Assembly (NCBI GenBank): GCA_033980235.1
Contig: CM067066.1
Location: 35,652,409-35,716,408, forward strand
Origin: Diadema setosum
Lineage: Eukaryota; Echinodermata; Echinoidea; Diadematoida; Diadematidae
Direction of reading: 5' to 3'
Length of the DNA: 64,000 bases
Position numbers and translations under genes: made by a program
The notes under the pieces: generated by a model
Seen by the model: only the letters and a program-made list of their open reading frames with translations
What the model was told of the DNA's origin: nothing
The model's database searches: none
Part shown: positions 63,073 through 64,000 of the stretch, in pieces
Layout: every line of letters starts with the position of its first letter
How positions within the stretch are numbered: the first letter of the stretch is position 1

Positions 63073-64000
63073 CTTCAAGCAGGGTTTAGACCCGCTATTT
63101 TTGATGTTAGTTACCCATTGCAATCCGATGTCACTGGAAAATTAATCGTGCTTGAGAAGATAGCTAGTGACGTGAGGAGCATCAGCTGGATGGTACTGGT
63201 TTTCATGGGGTAAAACAAACAAGAGTGAATACAGTAGTGTAGACAAGAAAATATGACATGTCACCAAGAATGTTTTCATCGGGGTCTTCGGGGTGGTGTG
63301 ATGTTTATGGGGGTTACACACCTTATCGGTACAGTCATATTTGATCTTAAAGATTGATTGGGTGTTGTATGCGAAGTAGTTGCTCAACTGTTTTAGACAC
63401 TGAAGTTCAAGAGTCTACAGAGAGGGATGGGAGAAGTGTTTGTTGAATACATAAACCATGAACTAGTTACAGCTGCAAGCACAACCTCACGGAGGAAAGA
63501 GCGGGTGTGTGTGTGTGTGTGTGTCATGTAGCGATTTCGCTTTGAATCATTTATACGCCTGCAAACTATTTTCTAGCGTTTGCTTTATGGCTTTTTATCA
63601 CGACACTAAAAGTGTAAACTTTTCAAGAATGAACCGTGGAATTTTCGGAATCTTTCGTGGTCGTTTGGCATTAGTTTTTGCGAACTCGATGAATGGATGT
63701 AGTACCGTCTTTCTTTATTAAAACACTTAAATCCTCTTTTGATCTGCTTCTGTATTGACAGCCAGTCAACCACGTCTACCCGAACAGTCAGGAAATGCTC
63801 CTCCTCAAACCGACGTTTCTAACAAAATGATGAGCTGTTCCTAATCGACAATGCTAAAAAAAGCATCTGTATCCGATTATGTCTGACAGCATATATTGGC
63901 CCTCTGAACGTACGTCCAGAAGGAGTTTAAATAATGTGTTTGTGAGACTTCTTTCAAAGCACACTGGGCGGAACCAATTAAATGGCTAATGAATGGCAGA
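63073..64000. other. Non-coding stretch to window end
   Basis: It contains a (GT)n tract at 63504-63524. The open frames (up to 81 codons) are chance-sized. It probably continues the intron. Confidence 0.45.

Overview
The window looks like nuclear DNA of an invertebrate animal, most likely a marine deuterostome such as an echinoderm. This rests on tRNA-derived SINEs, palindromic MITEs with TTAA ends, long (ATT)n, (GT)n and (CAATT)n microsatellites, sparse coding capacity, and one exon with animal-type splice sites. The taxonomic guess is inference from repeat style. No bacterial, viral or organellar gene organisation is visible, and almost all open frames are short chance frames.

Layout. Positions 1-811 hold the 5' part of a mobile-element copy in inverted orientation. 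Positions 812-7980 are non-coding and largely unique. A tRNA-derived SINE (7981-8214) abuts a 22.3 kb array (8215-30538) of ten head-to-tail copies, named A to J here, of one 1.75-2.9 kb element. Nine of the ten copies end in the same way: a 9-bp hairpin, 10-11 nt of tail, then CTAG. The next copy starts at the following base. Subterminal inverted repeats (AGGTGATCCGA near the 5' end, TCGGATCACCT before the 3' hairpin) and the CTAG end point to a non-autonomous Helitron/Helentron-like rolling-circle element in tandem. No helicase or Rep domain is visible. The copies share paired TGACGTCA palindromes exactly 11 bp apart, long alternating purine-pyrimidine CG-rich tracts, and DR1-type GGGTCAAAGGTCA motifs.

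Positions 30539-57584 are mostly non-coding. They contain three small inverted-repeat DNA transposons (34915-35682, 46481-46650, 50874-51230), a (TAA)n-flanked dispersed repeat near 36.4 kb, a GAGAAGACGAGAT repeat cluster near 41.7 kb, a tandem duplication near 50.6 kb, many microsatellites, and stretches that could be regulatory.

The one convincing protein-coding feature is an exon at 57585-57945 (+) with a good splice acceptor and donor. It carries a two-codon upstream ORF in strong start context and then the first 56 codons of a protein with a basic N-terminus and one short hydrophobic segment, as in a type II Golgi protein or a secreted protein. The remaining coding exons are not visible before 64000, so 57946-64000 is probably the start of a large intron. 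It contains a (CAATT)n microsatellite and a cluster of CACANTGTG motifs.

All repeat boundaries were read by eye from the sequence. Family assignments and identity estimates have not been checked against any database.
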